From Dendrolimus kikuchii (lineage: Eukaryota > Arthropoda > Insecta > Lepidoptera > Lasiocampidae): a stretch of DNA of 64,000 bases. This document shows, piece after piece, positions 11,901 through 26,900 of this stretch. The stretch covers positions 14,170,388 through 14,234,387 of the forward strand of contig CM034406.1 in NCBI GenBank assembly GCA_019925095.2, given 5' to 3'. The notes under the pieces were generated by a model. The model did no database searches, had not been told where the DNA came from, and worked only from the letters and a program-made list of their open reading frames with translations. Made by a program: the position numbers and the translations under genes. Within the stretch, counting starts at the first letter, position 1. Every line of letters starts with the position of its first letter.

Positions 11901-14900
11901 GAATTGATAGCCCTAATTAAATCTACACTTGCTGAACGGTTCGCAAATATTTAACTTCGTGTTTGAAAAGATAAGTCGCGGCTAAGCTTAAGCCTTAACG
12001 CTTCAATGCATTCCTTAAGAGTTGCATTACTGCATTCCAAGCGGTTTAGCTCGCGACTCACTTATAATAAACATCAGACCAACTTTGCAGGTAGAAGAGA
12101 AACCGCTTTTCTTATTGTATTTGCCTCCTACTCATCACTAAGATTAAGATGCACAACAAGTATATATATTTATTATTTGTGACTGTAACTTTGATAGTAT
12201 TTATGTCACGCTATTTAAAACTGTTTTTGTTAATATCTAAACTTTAGAACTTAATATTTTTTTATTTAATTAGTGTAACTTAGTGTCTTTGCGACGTTTT
12301 GACTATAGACAAATTTCTAACATTTTCCATGACTCAGTCGATTCTATTTAGCGTATTTGGGTGGGAGCATAACATAGTTTTTATCTCGAAGAAGTTTTCG
12401 AATGCACCTACGTATTTTCAACATTTACAGTTGCTTCAGCGTGCGTGCTCCATCTTAGACTACAGAAGATGGAGCACGCCTACCAGAAGATACCTATTAA
12501 CCATACGCTCATGTCTCCGCTTCACATCGGGCGAGATAATTGTCAAACGCGAACCTATACTACTATAAAAAAAGACATAATCAAGAATAGAATCAGAAGG
12601 CTAGATCCTATCTCTCTTCCAGTCTTCTGAGATATATAGTGTATTATCTATGCTTCTAAGCACGCTTTCCTCTGGCAGCGATGTGGTACATAGATTATAT
12701 TAATGAATGAATGAATCTTTATTTGTACAGTTGTAGATTGTTAACTTACCTTATAACTAAGTTTATGTTTAGTATTTAATTGTATCTTTTAATTTAGTTT
12801 CGTTACAGTATACGCAATGATATTAATAATATACTTATTACTTTATGTTTCGCTGTAAACTAAAAACCGAAAAGTGAATTATGAATGTACGATGAGGTTT
12901 ATCTTAAACAAACGTGCTAATTATTTCATATAAGTATTGAAATGTATAAATTTTAGAACAATTACCAGTTGCCGGTCACTACACTACAATAGCCTGTTGC
13001 TTCCTGGCCTTTCAATTAAAATCAGAACGATGAATCAATATACAATGCTGTCGTCTTATTGGCTAGAATGGGGGATCGGCGCTTCGCTATTGGCTAGTAA
13101 ATGTGGTGTGACGGTAGTAGTTCTAAATATTGCCGCGTTTTATTCAATTTAAAAAATACATTGTTCAAGTTTATATGTAACAAAAAAGTTAAAAAAAAAT
13201 AGCCAAGTGTCTGTCAGTCCACACGTAATGAAAGGTTTCGGTGAGGTGACAAACCTTATGATGAAAATGTACCATATCTCCATTGGCCGGTTCCTATGTC
13301 TTACAATTGACTTGTCTTATCATCAGTTGAATTTTAACCGATAGTGGTAAATGAACGGTTGGTAAAATATAGGATGGGCTGAACTGTTTTTAATGTCTAT
13401 TTCACCTTGAATGTTTTCAGCATTTTCTACTTCTTACTTCAAGTTAGAGTTGGGAAATTATTACTTAGAAAACGAATATTTCCCTAAAAGTATTCATAAG
13501 TATGTCATATGAATACTTAATATGATATGTATGTCATTTCAAAGACGTATTTGTCATACATATAGTATATTTGTTTTATGTAAATGAAGTTATCAAGTTA
13601 TCTTTACATACACCGGAACGTCGGGAACATGATGGTTGATAATGAAAATACGAAAGGAACAAGTTGTTTTAAATAAACAAAATTTTTTAAAGTACCTCTG
13701 TGAGGTATTATTATCTACACGTTACACATGTAGTAGATAAAAGACAAAATACTTGTAAACTGATTTCTTTCTTTTTCATAAAAACAATGATATAATAGGA
13801 TTACTAGATACTTTTGAAAGCAACAGTTGTTAGGGTCAATCCGAGGTTTACTGAATATAATAAAACCGCGCGGTAATTTTACTGAATACTTAATAGAAAT
13901 TGTAATGCGGTTTACATAATATTTTATGAGTTTCTGACGCACCGTCTGGCTTTCTAAGGCATCGGCCTTCGGTTCTGAAGACAAACAACCAATGTTTTGA
14001 AATAAACCTGAATAATTGAAATATGGTACATAAGATGCTAGCGTCATAGTTGCGGTTTTGAATATCTTAAGGGTCTAACACAAAAACGGAAGATAAAGTG
14101 TTCAAGTTACATACATTCCTTTTTATTATATGTTGTTGGTATGTAAGATTTGACAGTCTTTTGTATTTTAACAAATAAATTATTTTTTATTGCTCTCGTT
14201 TAAACCAAAATGTCTCCTACTGTTCGGATACTGAATACCTCAGTTTGGTAGACGTTGAAAAATAATCCAATAACAAAAAATAAACTTTTTAATTATAGAA
14301 ACATGTAAAATCGTTAAACAACGTTTTGTATAGCAGCAACCCATGTTTGCGAATCAAAACATATTGTTGCAACATTTGTAGTCGTCTCCTGTAGACATGT
14401 AAAACTTTTTTGTGTTTGACCCCTTACTCAAAATGACTGTTTTCTCTTATCTTCCTGCTACATAATGAGATAATATTACTGGTAGTGACTGTGCAATGCA
14501 GATGTGGACAAAAGCTTAATACGTTATTTGGGATGATGAAGACATTGTAAATGATGTTAAACATTGATAGATAGCATATCATTAAGGGCGTTATTTTTAA
14601 CGCTATAAACAAGACCCATTTGGGTACCGTCACTAACATTAACGCAGGTGGAGCAGGGGCATTAAAAGGAAATTAAATTACTTTTCCGGCGAATCTGTTT
14701 GGATGTGTGTTGGTTTTTTAGGCTCCCGTGGCCATTTTGGCAAAAGAGGTCATCAAAAACCGTCATGTATGTCTTTCCATAACACAGTCATTTTCTTAGC
14801 AACTGCTGGGTCTACTCAGTTTATATGGATAAAATTTGACAGAAACGTGTACTCTATAATTCTGTACCCAGTGGTTTAGTAAAAATGCGAAAAAACTAAA

Positions 14901-17900
14901 AAATAGCTATGATTTTTAAATAAATGTCACCGTGGGACGATTCCTTTTCTTTATACTCAGGCGAGGCATAGTAATGTAAATACAGAGGCCTATGTTATTA
15001 CATTGTATAACGCCTAACTAAGCACCGAGGAACAATATTTGAGGAATTTTATATATTTATCGTTAACCGTTGGTTATTTCGTCGTACTGTTGATTTCCAA
15101 GAACCAACGGTTAGATAACACGTTATAACTGTCCCCAATTATTTGACAAACGCGAGTCAAAGAGATATTTCTAATTCTAACCACTGTCTATTTTAGTTAT
15201 GAGTTCAATGTTCAACTCGTACTTTGTCTACTGCTGTATTTGTGCCAACTGAGTTGCAGGAACTGGTTATAAGATTGCACGACAATAATTATTTTGATAT
15301 GATGAATGGATGCCAGTATTATCAGCCTGTCGACAACACGGAATGCCGATTGTGCAAATATATTGACGGTGTCCTGCCCTGAAAAATAAAATCTAGACTC
15401 CGGTTGCAGCGCCACCTACCCGATCCAATTGTGAATATAAACCAATCCACTCCATTCAAACACTCACAAAATTTTATCAAAATCGGTCAAGTTATTTTTT
15501 GAGTTTTAGCGAGACCAACGAACAACAATTGATTTTTATATATAGATAGGTTTGCGTTTGACCACGATCACGTCCAGTGCCGGACGATGATGCGGTCGAA
15601 GATGGAGCACGCTTACCTAGATAATACCTATTCACACGAGACTTGAAGATTCCCGGATTGTACTTTTCTGGAAACACGGACTCTGGTAGTGCATTCCACA
15701 ATTCTGCCGTACGCAGAAGGAACGTGGAGGCGAAACGTTTAGTACGCACTGGTAGCGTTTCCACTGTGAAACGATGGCGCAAACCAGAGCGTCTTGTGGT
15801 CCGAAGATGGAATGGTGTAGGGGGAATCAGGTCAAACAGTTCAACCGCACACTCTCCGAAATGAATCCTATAAAAAACCGACAGACTAGCAACCCGGCGT
15901 CGATGCTCTAAGCTTTGAAGCCTTGTATTGACAAGCTGGTCGCTACCAATCAACCTCTTGGCTCTTCTCTCAATTGACTCCAGCGCCTCAAGCTGGTATT
16001 TGGCTGAGCCGTCCCAAAGGTGAGAGCAGTACTCCATGCAAGATCTTACTTGAGCACAGTAAAGATTAAGTAGTTGCTCTGCAGTGAAGTAGCGACTCAC
16101 CTTTGTAAGTATACTTAACTTTTTAGCAGCCAGCTGAGCTACACTTTCAATATAGGAGCCGAAATTGAGAGTGGATGTTAAAGAAATGCCAAGAAGTTGA
16201 AGTTGGTCGGTTATCGGAATGGGTACATCTCGAAAAATGGGACTTAGTTCAAACTGACTTTTTTTCGCCGTAAACAGACATGCTTGAGTTTTAGCTGTGT
16301 TGAATTTGACCAGATTAGCATCGCCCCAATCGGATACTGCTTTCAAGGTCAGATTCAATCTTTCAACCATGTCTGTCCGCAAGGATTGGATTTCGGCTCC
16401 GCCTGCCCGTGGATGAGACATATATCTCTCTACAACTGTGCTGTCATCTGCATACCCAAAGATACCGGGCTTAAGGAGCAGATCATTTATATGCAGCACA
16501 AAAAGCGTTGCAGAGAGCACAGACCCCTGAGGGACACCGGCGTTAATCATCAAGCGATCGGAGGAACAACCATCAACGACCACTTGGATTGACCTTTCCC
16601 TCAGGAAGTCCGATATCCAAGTACACAAACCAGCAGACAGGCCATAGGCTGGAAGTTTGGCGATGAGACTGTCATGCCAGACCCTATCAAATGCCTTTGA
16701 GATATCGAGAGAGACCGCGAGCGCTTCGCCATATCTCTCGATAGCCTCGCTACAAATGTGTGTGACGTACGCTAGAATATCCCCAGTGGATCGGTTTTGA
16801 CGAAAACCGTATTGCCGATCGCTGAGGAGATCATTTGATTCTAGGTGCGTGAGTAGCCTAGCATTTAGGATACGTTCCATACTCTTACAGAGTATCGACG
16901 TAACCGAAATTGGTCTATAGTTGGCAGGGTCGGCTCGACTGCCCTTTTTGGGTACCGGCTGTACATTTGCCTGCTTCCAGGATGTTGGAACCTTTCCAGT
17001 CTTCAATGAGAGGCGAAATAAGCGAGTCAGTACGGGAGAGATCTCTGGTGCACAGGATTTTAGAACTCTGGCTGGGATTCCATCAGGTCCGCTAGCTTTA
17101 TTCGTATCTAGATTGCGGAGCGTTTTGCGTACCTCAGTCTGACGAATGCGTATTTCTGGCATTTGCAATACGCATTGCGGCAGACTTGGAGGTAGTGTGC
17201 CCATAGCGTCTAGACGCGAAGACTCCGCGAAGAGTGAAGCAAACAAGTTAGCTTTATCTACAGCAGTGTGGGCCAGCGAACCATCTGGTCGCAGCAGTGG
17301 AGGAAGTGAGGGGCGACAGAAGTTCGACTCGACTGACTTTGCTAAGGACCAAAATGCTTTGCTGCCAGCAGGGTAAGAAGCAAGTTTAGTCCCAGTGCGG
17401 CCAATGTGGTCAAATCGTGCTTTCTGTAATGTCCTTTTGCATGTCTTGGCAGCCTTATTATATGCTTTCTTCTTATCCGTTATGTCCTCAGTTTTGCGAT
17501 TACGGGCGTGTACCCAAGCAAGATACGCTTGATGCTTGATTGCTTCAGCGCGTCTGCAATCAGCCCCAAACCACATTTGTGCCTTGCCTGACGTAACTCC
17601 ATCGGAAAATGGAATAAAAAACTCCATGCCTTGGCGTATTACGTCAGTTATCCTAGGGATGTCCTAATAAGGCTGTTGCTCTGCATAATGCCAGTTTCAA
17701 CCAGCGCTGATCTTCCACAAGAGCATCTAGGTGATGCCAGGGCTTAGCGCCATAAAGCAAATTAAAGACAACAAACGCTAACTAAAAATTATGCAATTAG
17801 TTAAACACAAATTAAACAAATAACATTAATATATACAAATGGTATTACGGATCAGAGAATATGAGGACTATGGCGTCTGCCCGTCGCAATGTTCGGGGAA

Positions 17901-20900
17901 CATTTACCAACAATCATTATTATATTCTAGAATTTAGAGACAAATTAGATATTGTACTTACATGTTTGTGAGTGTACCGACAGAATAAAAATATATATGT
18001 AAATGTATCAAGTAATTACCATACAATGTTCGAACTAGGGACGGGGTTATGTATATTGGGAGCCGGGGCGCGAAAAGTAGTTTGCGCCCCCCGTATCAAT
18101 ATTAAAAATAACATTTAATTTTTATGTTTCATTTTTAAAGTTGCCTAGCAATTTTGGCAATAACTGACGTCTTACATTCGTCATGCCCGGCCGTCCGTCT
18201 GTTTTATATATTCCAGTCATTTTTCTCAGAAACTACTACGTTTACACTGATGCAATTTGACAGTACGATGTAGTTTATATGGCGGTACACATGGGTATAG
18301 TAAGTAAATTCAACTTAAAGTGCTTTTTCTACTTCATAAAAGATTATATGTAATATATTGAATTACATATAATCGAATAAAATGCATGAAAACTTAACTT
18401 ATTTGTATTGTATTCTACTCATAGTCCCTCAAGACTATAAGTAGAATACTGAGCCTAGATCACCGTCTTCTATGGGTAAGGTGCCCTGAAGACTGGCTAC
18501 GTTTCCTCGCTGGATCGCCATACTGATCTGTTGGCCGAGGTAAGTACCAGCCCTCTGATCACCGAAGAGTCAATGAGTCGTTTCGATAAATTTTGGTAGA
18601 GGCTCATGGCCTCAGGACCCCATGGTCCAAGCGTCTCGACAGCAAACGGCACAAACATATATCTCTCACTGAGGGTTGCATATTTGCGCCGCTTGAGTGA
18701 TTTGGGTGTTTCCGCCGCTGAACCTCCTGATCTAGACGTGTTTGGTAAATGGGATGCGGCCAACGTGTCTACGCAAGTCGCATCCCACACCAAAGGCTTG
18801 AAGGCTTCACTTAAAGTTGAATTATTTTATGTATATACATATGGGCTGTTGTAAGTCAAATCTTGAAAAACCATAACAATGTTCTTTAATCTTTTTTTTT
18901 ATTGAAGTCAATCGACCTGCGCCCCCCTACGTCCTTGCGCCCAGGTGCCCCGCACCCCTTGCACGCCAGGGTAAGGACGGCCCTGGTTTGAACCTTGAAC
19001 TTCGTACATTTATCGTAATGTTTATGTATGTAGGTATATTTACTTACACAATGCAAGCACAAAACATTGCTGTCTAATGCATCAATACGTCTTGTACTAT
19101 TTGATTGTTTTATTCAGAATCGTATTATGTATCTGATGTGTCCAGATATACTTACTGCAGACGCAAGATGTTATAAAAGTGATATAGAAATATCACTTTG
19201 AGATCTGGTAGATTCTTAATACAAATATGTGAAATTTTATAGTGGCATATTCATGTATTATGTATGTATTGGAATGTTGGCAACTTAGTTAGTTTCTCGC
19301 CGAAACTAATGTATGGTCGTAATAAGTGATAATATAAATTGGATCCACCATAATGATACGGAAATAGCTATGCAGCACAACATTAGCCTTCTTTTTTACG
19401 TATTATGACAACCAGATAAAAGTGCGCTAATATAAAAATATTTATAGTAGCGAATAAATTATTTTTACGAATTCATAACAATTACAATGCAATCGATAAA
19501 GACTAACAATAATTTGCTAAATTATCTAAATACCACTAAAACAGGATTATTTGACTAGTACATATATATACACACACACACACACAACGCCATTAACAAT
19601 GTCGCATCTTCAGTAACGCCCTAAACCCATCGCCATATTCGAGTGAAACGGCTTTTTTTTGTTGTTGAAGGAGTTCAGCAGACAGGCAGACGGCCCACTG
19701 GATAGAAAGCGGTTACCATCGCCTAAGGACATTTGCAACACCAAAGATGCTACAAATGCGCTGCTCTCTTAAATGAGTCTGGAACCTGGTCACTAATACC
19801 GGAACACAACTCAAGGTTGTTATGGCGACATACTTTAGACCAGGGGTGGTAGCCATCCAGTCGGGCAAATGCCCTACCACCTGGCTGTGGGTTGTTTAGT
19901 CGCCTCTTACGACAGGCCGCCCGGCCGCAGGAAATTGTATTCTTTCTCCGTTCCTGCACGGCTTAAACCATTAACATTATCTCAGCTACAGCCCACCTTT
20001 ATAAAATAGGTTAATCTATAATATTATAAAGTTCTAAGAATGCCGTGTCTGTACATTGAATATATTTAAAAGAAATGACTAGAATACACTATTTAAATGA
20101 TGGAGAACACGATGCATTTTTTATATATTTATTGTCTATTTGTCGGTTTATCGGTTTGTCTGTTTATTCGAGATTTACGTAAAAACTACTGGGCCGATTT
20201 CGATGCGGTTTTCGCTCGACAGTAAATTTTTAGATGTAAAATCTGCGCTACTTTATATCCTGGGAATCCCACGGGAATTTTTCTAAGTATGATTTAAAAT
20301 AGCCAGATTAAAATAAAATCGAATTCCAATGTGATTTTGTTCCTTGATCGATATAAAATATTTAAGGAATAAAATGTGTGATATTTTTTTATCTCGGGAA
20401 TGCCGCGGGAATTTTCCCAGGAGTGGTTTGAAATTGTTCGGGTGCATAAAAGTTTGCTTATTCGGACACAGTACTCACTAAACTTACAGCTTACGTCCTT
20501 TTTTACATTCTTTGAGTGCCGTGTAGCTTTGTGAGAAGCCGCGGACATATCCTAAGTATACGTTATACTATCGTCGAATAGTAAGATACTTACACCCGGC
20601 ATAAATGAATGATTCCGGCAGTACTTTCCCCCTCATATCAGCGACTCAACGAACAAAAATTTGAATATCAATCAATATCAATTGCCACTAATAGATTTTA
20701 TTGATGCATATGGACTCTTCCGTCGAATGACCGGCAGAGGATGTCGTTGGCGTATGCCTACACACCATCTACCATCTACACACGCAATCCCTATTAATAT
20801 TATAAATGCGAAAGTAAGTGTGTCTATCTGTGTTACGCCTTTACGGAAAAAGTACTGGACCGATTTGGCTGAAACTCAGTATATATATTTTCGATGCCAA

Positions 20901-23900
20901 GGATGAATATAAGATACTTTTTATCCCGAAAAATGGGATAGTTTCCGGGATAAAAATATATTTGTCTCTCTTTTTGTTATCCTTTTACGGAAAAACTATT
21001 AGACCGATTTGGCTGAAATTCGGTGTATATGTAATTTTAATACCAAGGGAAAATATTTAATTTTCATCTCGGATAATGGGATAGATTTTGGGATAAATTT
21101 ATGTAAAGGTATAGAAAGAAAGTAGTATAGGTTTTTTTATATGATTTGTCATTTCGGTCACTTTGGTCAATTATGCAGTTTACAGATAGATAGACGGGGG
21201 ATAGATAAATAAAACTAGAACGGGTTGAAATAGATGATGACAGTCTGTATAAGAGATCAATCATTCCTTAAGCTTATATATATAAAATTAATCATTTATA
21301 AAAAATGCTGATAATAAATATAAAAAATAAAAAATAAATGATAGTAACTCAATATGTCTGTTAACCTTGCACGGAAAAAATACTAGGAATAATGGATCGG
21401 TTTTGCTGTAATTTTGTTTAAATGTAGTTTTAATATCGAAAGTGGACATAAATACTTTTCATGCCGGGAGATGGGATACTTTGTGGTATAAAATGAAATG
21501 AATCTTCCGGGGGCAAATAGCACTAACTTAAAAATATAGTACAATGTAACTTGTATTAACGCCTGCTCTTTAAACAAGAGTCAGGCACCAGAGGCTGACC
21601 CGCGGCGCAGTCTTTTCTACTTATGAATCAAACGTCTAGTACATACTTGAATATGCTACCCACACCAAATCTTCCTCTATCAGTGGCTTTATACTTCATA
21701 TAACTCGATTACCTACCTCTAAGAATTTAGCGAAGCTACCAAATGGTCGAAAGCGCTATGGATTCATTGACGTTTACGCGTTCTGTTCAAATAAATTAAC
21801 TGGCGACATGGTCCAAAGCGCCATGAATTTATTGGTGTTTACGTTTTTTAATCGCGCATATATTATTACTGTGTTACTATCTCTTACGTTCGGCGGCTTT
21901 CCACCGATATTGGATAAAATAGCAACTCTTAACCCGATAGGTACCGGCGTTTGTTTCAAAATATGCTGTAAGACTGCAAAATTATAAATACGAATTGTAA
22001 TAAGAAAATAACTTGCTGGTTAGATGTTTTTATTTAGAACCGTAAGTTTTATTTACAAAAAGAAATCAGTATGCTGTGGTTGGCCATTGATTTTTGTTTC
22101 TATTTGTTTATTGTGTTGTTGTTCACGGATTAATAATGTAGCATTCTAATGGTGAAAGAATTTTTGAAATCGGTCCATTAGTTTTTGAGTTTATTCGTTA
22201 CAAACATACAAATACACAAACATTCAAAAATACTAATCTTTTCTCTTTATAATATTAGTATAGATATAGATTATTTGAAATTTAACCGAAATGTACATTA
22301 ACATACTCTTAGTTTTACGCCGTACACACAGAATAAAAACGTTAAATCGATGTTTATAAGTTTAATATCGTGAGAACAAACTGAATAATGAATATAATGA
22401 ATTTTAATGTATAAACGCTAATGTAAAATAAAAACAGAAGGGTTATAAAAAATTAAACAAAATAATAAAAATCATAATATCCAAGATAGACAATGCTACA
22501 TAAATGTACATGTGATTTATTATTCATCATGTACACGAGCAATTTTTCTATTTGAAACTAAGATGGAGCTACCCATTGTAACCAATTCCACCAATCTTCA
22601 CACAGGAACAAAATAAAACGACAAATATCCCAGTCAATATAGAAAACGATCTCAACAAACCGTCTCGCTACTTATTGACGACAATTGAGAACGATTGTTG
22701 ACCATTTTACTACAATTGGTACATACAAGCCCCGACAACGAATGGGGGTCCATCCATTGATCAAATGGCAAGGAGTCGATTTAGACAGAAATTTATTACA
22801 CCGAAGGAACCGGTCCAAATTGGGCTTATAGATCTATAAACAGCGTTTACTCGTACGATGGCTAATTTTGTTGAATGGTTTCATAACTCAACACTTGCCT
22901 ATGGAAAATGTATATAAGTAACATGTGTATGAGTAATCAAATATATATCATTTTATTATTTCAAGGAAAGCCAATAGCTGTTAAAATATACAGCAACCCA
23001 ATTGAAGTTTTTATCATAGCTAACTTTTACTTTTAAAACACAAATATACCGCATAATAAATACAATGTGAATAACAATATTGGAAATATACAATTTTATT
23101 CTCAATTATTATGCTTATGTAAAAGCGAGTAAGTTTTCTTGAACTTTATTCAGTTCTATTTATGAAATAATATTGTAATTTAAAATACATATATATGTCA
23201 AAAAATAAATGTATAATTACAATGAAATATAGACTATACAATACTATACGTAAACGAAACTGCCTTAGAAACTGCATTATTCTTTTACACGGAAATTAAA
23301 AGTGGAATCTGTTCCGCATTAATTCCAGTCTAGATCGTACTCCAGATAGACAAGTCGGAATATTCACATGCGATCAAGCAATCTTCCTAATTAATTGAAG
23401 ATCTGACAATTCGTCGCGGGAGGTCTTGTTGGCACGACTATTTGCAGCTTTGGAGATATTCCAGTTGGAATTGTCTAAGGTTATTTATTCAACAGCTCAG
23501 AAATTGACTAATACATCATCTCTCAATCATGGTTGTTAGAGACTTCTTATCTTTCAGCAAAAAACTCTTTGGGTCGCTGAGCTAACAAAGTAAGTATTGA
23601 AAAGTTTACTACGTTTGTAACAGAAAAGAAATCAAGGACCAGAGAACGAATAAAAAATATCAGGCTAAAAATCTATTTTAAATTATATGTGAATTCATAT
23701 ACTGCAAAACGCGTAATTGATTCAATTATTTAAATGAATCGCGATAATCGTTACGCTGCGGTGGGTCCTTTATAGCGGTTGCATTAAATCCCGCATGAGA
23801 CTACCCGCATTTGGCCGATATCCTGTGCCATTGTGACAAATAAGGCAGATTGTGCTGATATGATTATAGTAGTGTGGGACGATGTAACGAAAGTCTACCT

Positions 23901-26900
23901 GGTGGAGTAACAGAGAAGAGCATCTTGTTTTTAACCGACGTCCAAAAGGAGGAGCTTCCCGACCCCACTGTATGTTTTTATGTATGTTTGTTACGAGATT
24001 ATTTCGCCAATTGCGGACCGATTTATAAAAAAAAATACTATTTTCCATTGTCATCAAGTTAGGATCTGATGAATGGATCTCAGGGAAATCGAGAGCAACT
24101 CTTGTTGAAGAGCGCCGAGCGCCTACACTCTTCGAAAGCGAAACTTGTTTACGCGTGCCAGTAGTACAATTTCTACAGGTGCTTAAAATCTTACTTCTAA
24201 AGCTATTCCTAATAAGTAGAAACTATATAAAAAAAACAAAACCGACTTCAAACTGACAAGCAAATATTATTTTTGCTTTTTGATTTTAATTCGGCTGTTT
24301 ATGTTAAAAAAAATCTTGTGTTAAAACATGGTAAAGAGGCAGACGGCTATCTTATGGAAGTGTAAAAGTTACCTAAACGTTTGTAATACTCATAGATAAA
24401 ACTTATATACATAAAACAATACTCATGGCGTTGTCAAAGTCCATGCTTATGTTACGAAATTTTATGACTTGTTAAATGACTCCACGCCGGTAGCAAATGT
24501 GACAACAATAGACAAATTTTTGAGCATGAATATATATAATAACACTATGGTATGATAGTATCTGTTTGACATTTAAAAGTGCGCGTTCTAGACCCGAATT
24601 TCCAAGACAATGAGGGTTCGCCATAGAAATGGTTTGAATTTCAACTACTACATGTAACCAATCTAAAGAATCTCGAATCACTGTAACTAATCTGTGTTGC
24701 ACTGAGCTGTAATGTACTAAACTGTATTGTACCTTTTTATTTGAGGTACCCCCGATTCGATTTCTGGCATAGTAAATTTCTTAAACAAATTTTTCGTTAT
24801 TCACTATGGTCTGAATGTTTGGGAATCTGACCCAGAATGGTCGTATATTATCATCCATAATATAAGCGTAATTAGCTTAGTTTGGGAATATACAATGTGT
24901 TTGTTTGTTTTCCGATTATTATTACCATTATTTTGTAAATATACCTTTGCATGATGTGTATAAAGCCGGTGCCAAGTATTCAGGAATATTTAAGCTTAAG
25001 AATAATCGCTCACAATATAGTCGCCACGATAAACTGGTACCAATGCAATAGAAGCATCAGCCCAATCTTAGATCTATGACTGACGACGACGACTGAGCTA
25101 TACTGTTCACTAACCATTTTTTTTTTTAATACATCTGCATTTCATTCTTCTGAGTACTTGCCAGTTATAAGTTCCCTGAATTTATTTTAAAACCAAATAC
25201 CTATGGATAATTTAGCACTATCTCTAGAGGATTAAGACAGTAATGCGTTTTCGAAAGATATCCAACTTATTATAGATAAAAAGATACCAGTGTGTGGAAA
25301 AGTATTACCTTAGTAACCGAATACAAACCACAAGGGCATAGATTAATAACAGCCAGTGGTGCAAATATCATTTGACCGCGCGACGTGATAATATGAGATT
25401 AATGACCGTTGCTATCCAATGAAAAAAAAATGAAAGTGTACATATTTTTTAAATTTTATCTGTACTTTTTTTCACAGCCTTGGATATAAACCGAATTTAA
25501 GAACACGGGATTAAGATTTATACCTGAAAACGTGGTAGCTCCTGTGAGATATGGGATTGCAGTTCACACGAGCATAGCCAAAGAAGATGCCCTAGTAAGG
25601 AGAATTATATCAACCGAAGATGTAAGTTTGTATTACCACGGAAGACTACACTAGCCAATTAAAAGGTAATTAAAAAGCTCCAAAATCTTACAGGACGACA
25701 GAACTCAAACTCGTTATATCGGCATAGCGTATGTCGGGATGAGAGACTATGGGTGGTAGCCATCCAGATGGGTAAATACCCTACCACCTGGCTGTGGGTT
25801 GTTTTGTCGTCTTACGACGGGCCGCTCGGCCGTAGAAAACTGTATTCTTTCTCTGTTCCTGCATAGATAAAGGATATTTCTTCAAATACAGTCTTTTCTC
25901 TCTTCCTAAATTTAAATAATTGAAATCAAAATTATCTGTAAATATAACGTATTATGCGATAAATAAGATAATTCTAAATGCACATAACTATTGGCTAGTC
26001 TCCAGTGCAAATCGGTGTCAAAGTCCGCAAGTCCAAGGTTTGGGTATTGTACACTTTTTATAGATGTTTTTACAGTATTCAGTTTTACGTTTTTTGCTCT
26101 TACAATGTAACAGAATATAATACAATTATTATATGTATACACTAGCTACGCCTACGACTTTGTCATTGAGCGAGATTTGAATTTTATATGCATATATTCT
26201 CCATCCCGTAAGATATAGAAATGATATACAGTCGGTAACTTCTTTTACTCGGAAGACTAACATTATGTTACATATTTTCGGAAGACAAAGATGTCTTTTG
26301 TCTTAATCAGCACCAGGCACGTCTTAAGGCTTGTAAACAACGCCAACGTTCTTGAGGATTTTTCGGGCGATAGGCGTAAGGGGTTCTGGATTCCATACAC
26401 CCGGTTGTCTTTCAAATGTATTATTATTTTATTATGAATACAATATACATACATACATAACTTCACGCCGGTTCCCTTGCGGGGTAGGCACGAACAACAG
26501 AGCGCCATTTAGGCTTATTCTTACACACCTCACTTGCTTCTTTGACATTCATAACTCTTGTCATGCACACTCGTCTGTTCTTAAGGCTCCTGACATCAGC
26601 CTCCGCTAGTACACGATCAATTTGATCATGGAAGGTGTGTCGTGGCCTTCCACGACTTCTGCATCCATCCACTTTTGCATTGTATATCTGTTTAGTCATT
26701 ATTTCATCATGCATTCTTTCCACAATGAATACAATATAGCTATATTTAAAAAAAAATACCAAATCTCTCTTCTATAAAGATATAGATATTTTTATCCTGT
26801 TTTAAGAAAAACGATGAACGAGTAAACGAGTAATTTGGTGAATACTTTCTTAATTTAAAATAATTATAGAAAAAATATCTTGAAGACATGAATTTTTTGG

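Larger units (their letters stand above)
18050..18975 (+). repeat. Dispersed repeat interrupted by the VWDAT-domain element
   Basis: Its ends match those of the 26990-27665 repeat, and 18410-18793 is the foreign insert. A related left part lies at 14690-14960. Confidence 0.5.

Noticed and set aside
15064..15113. Inverted repeat TAACCGTTGGTT ... AACCAACGGTTA
   Set aside because: 12-bp arms with a 26-base loop in AT-rich DNA. No element ends or duplications found.
18497..18793. Independent host gene
   Set aside because: Repeated in part at three other places in the window and embedded in a repeat, so transposon-derived.
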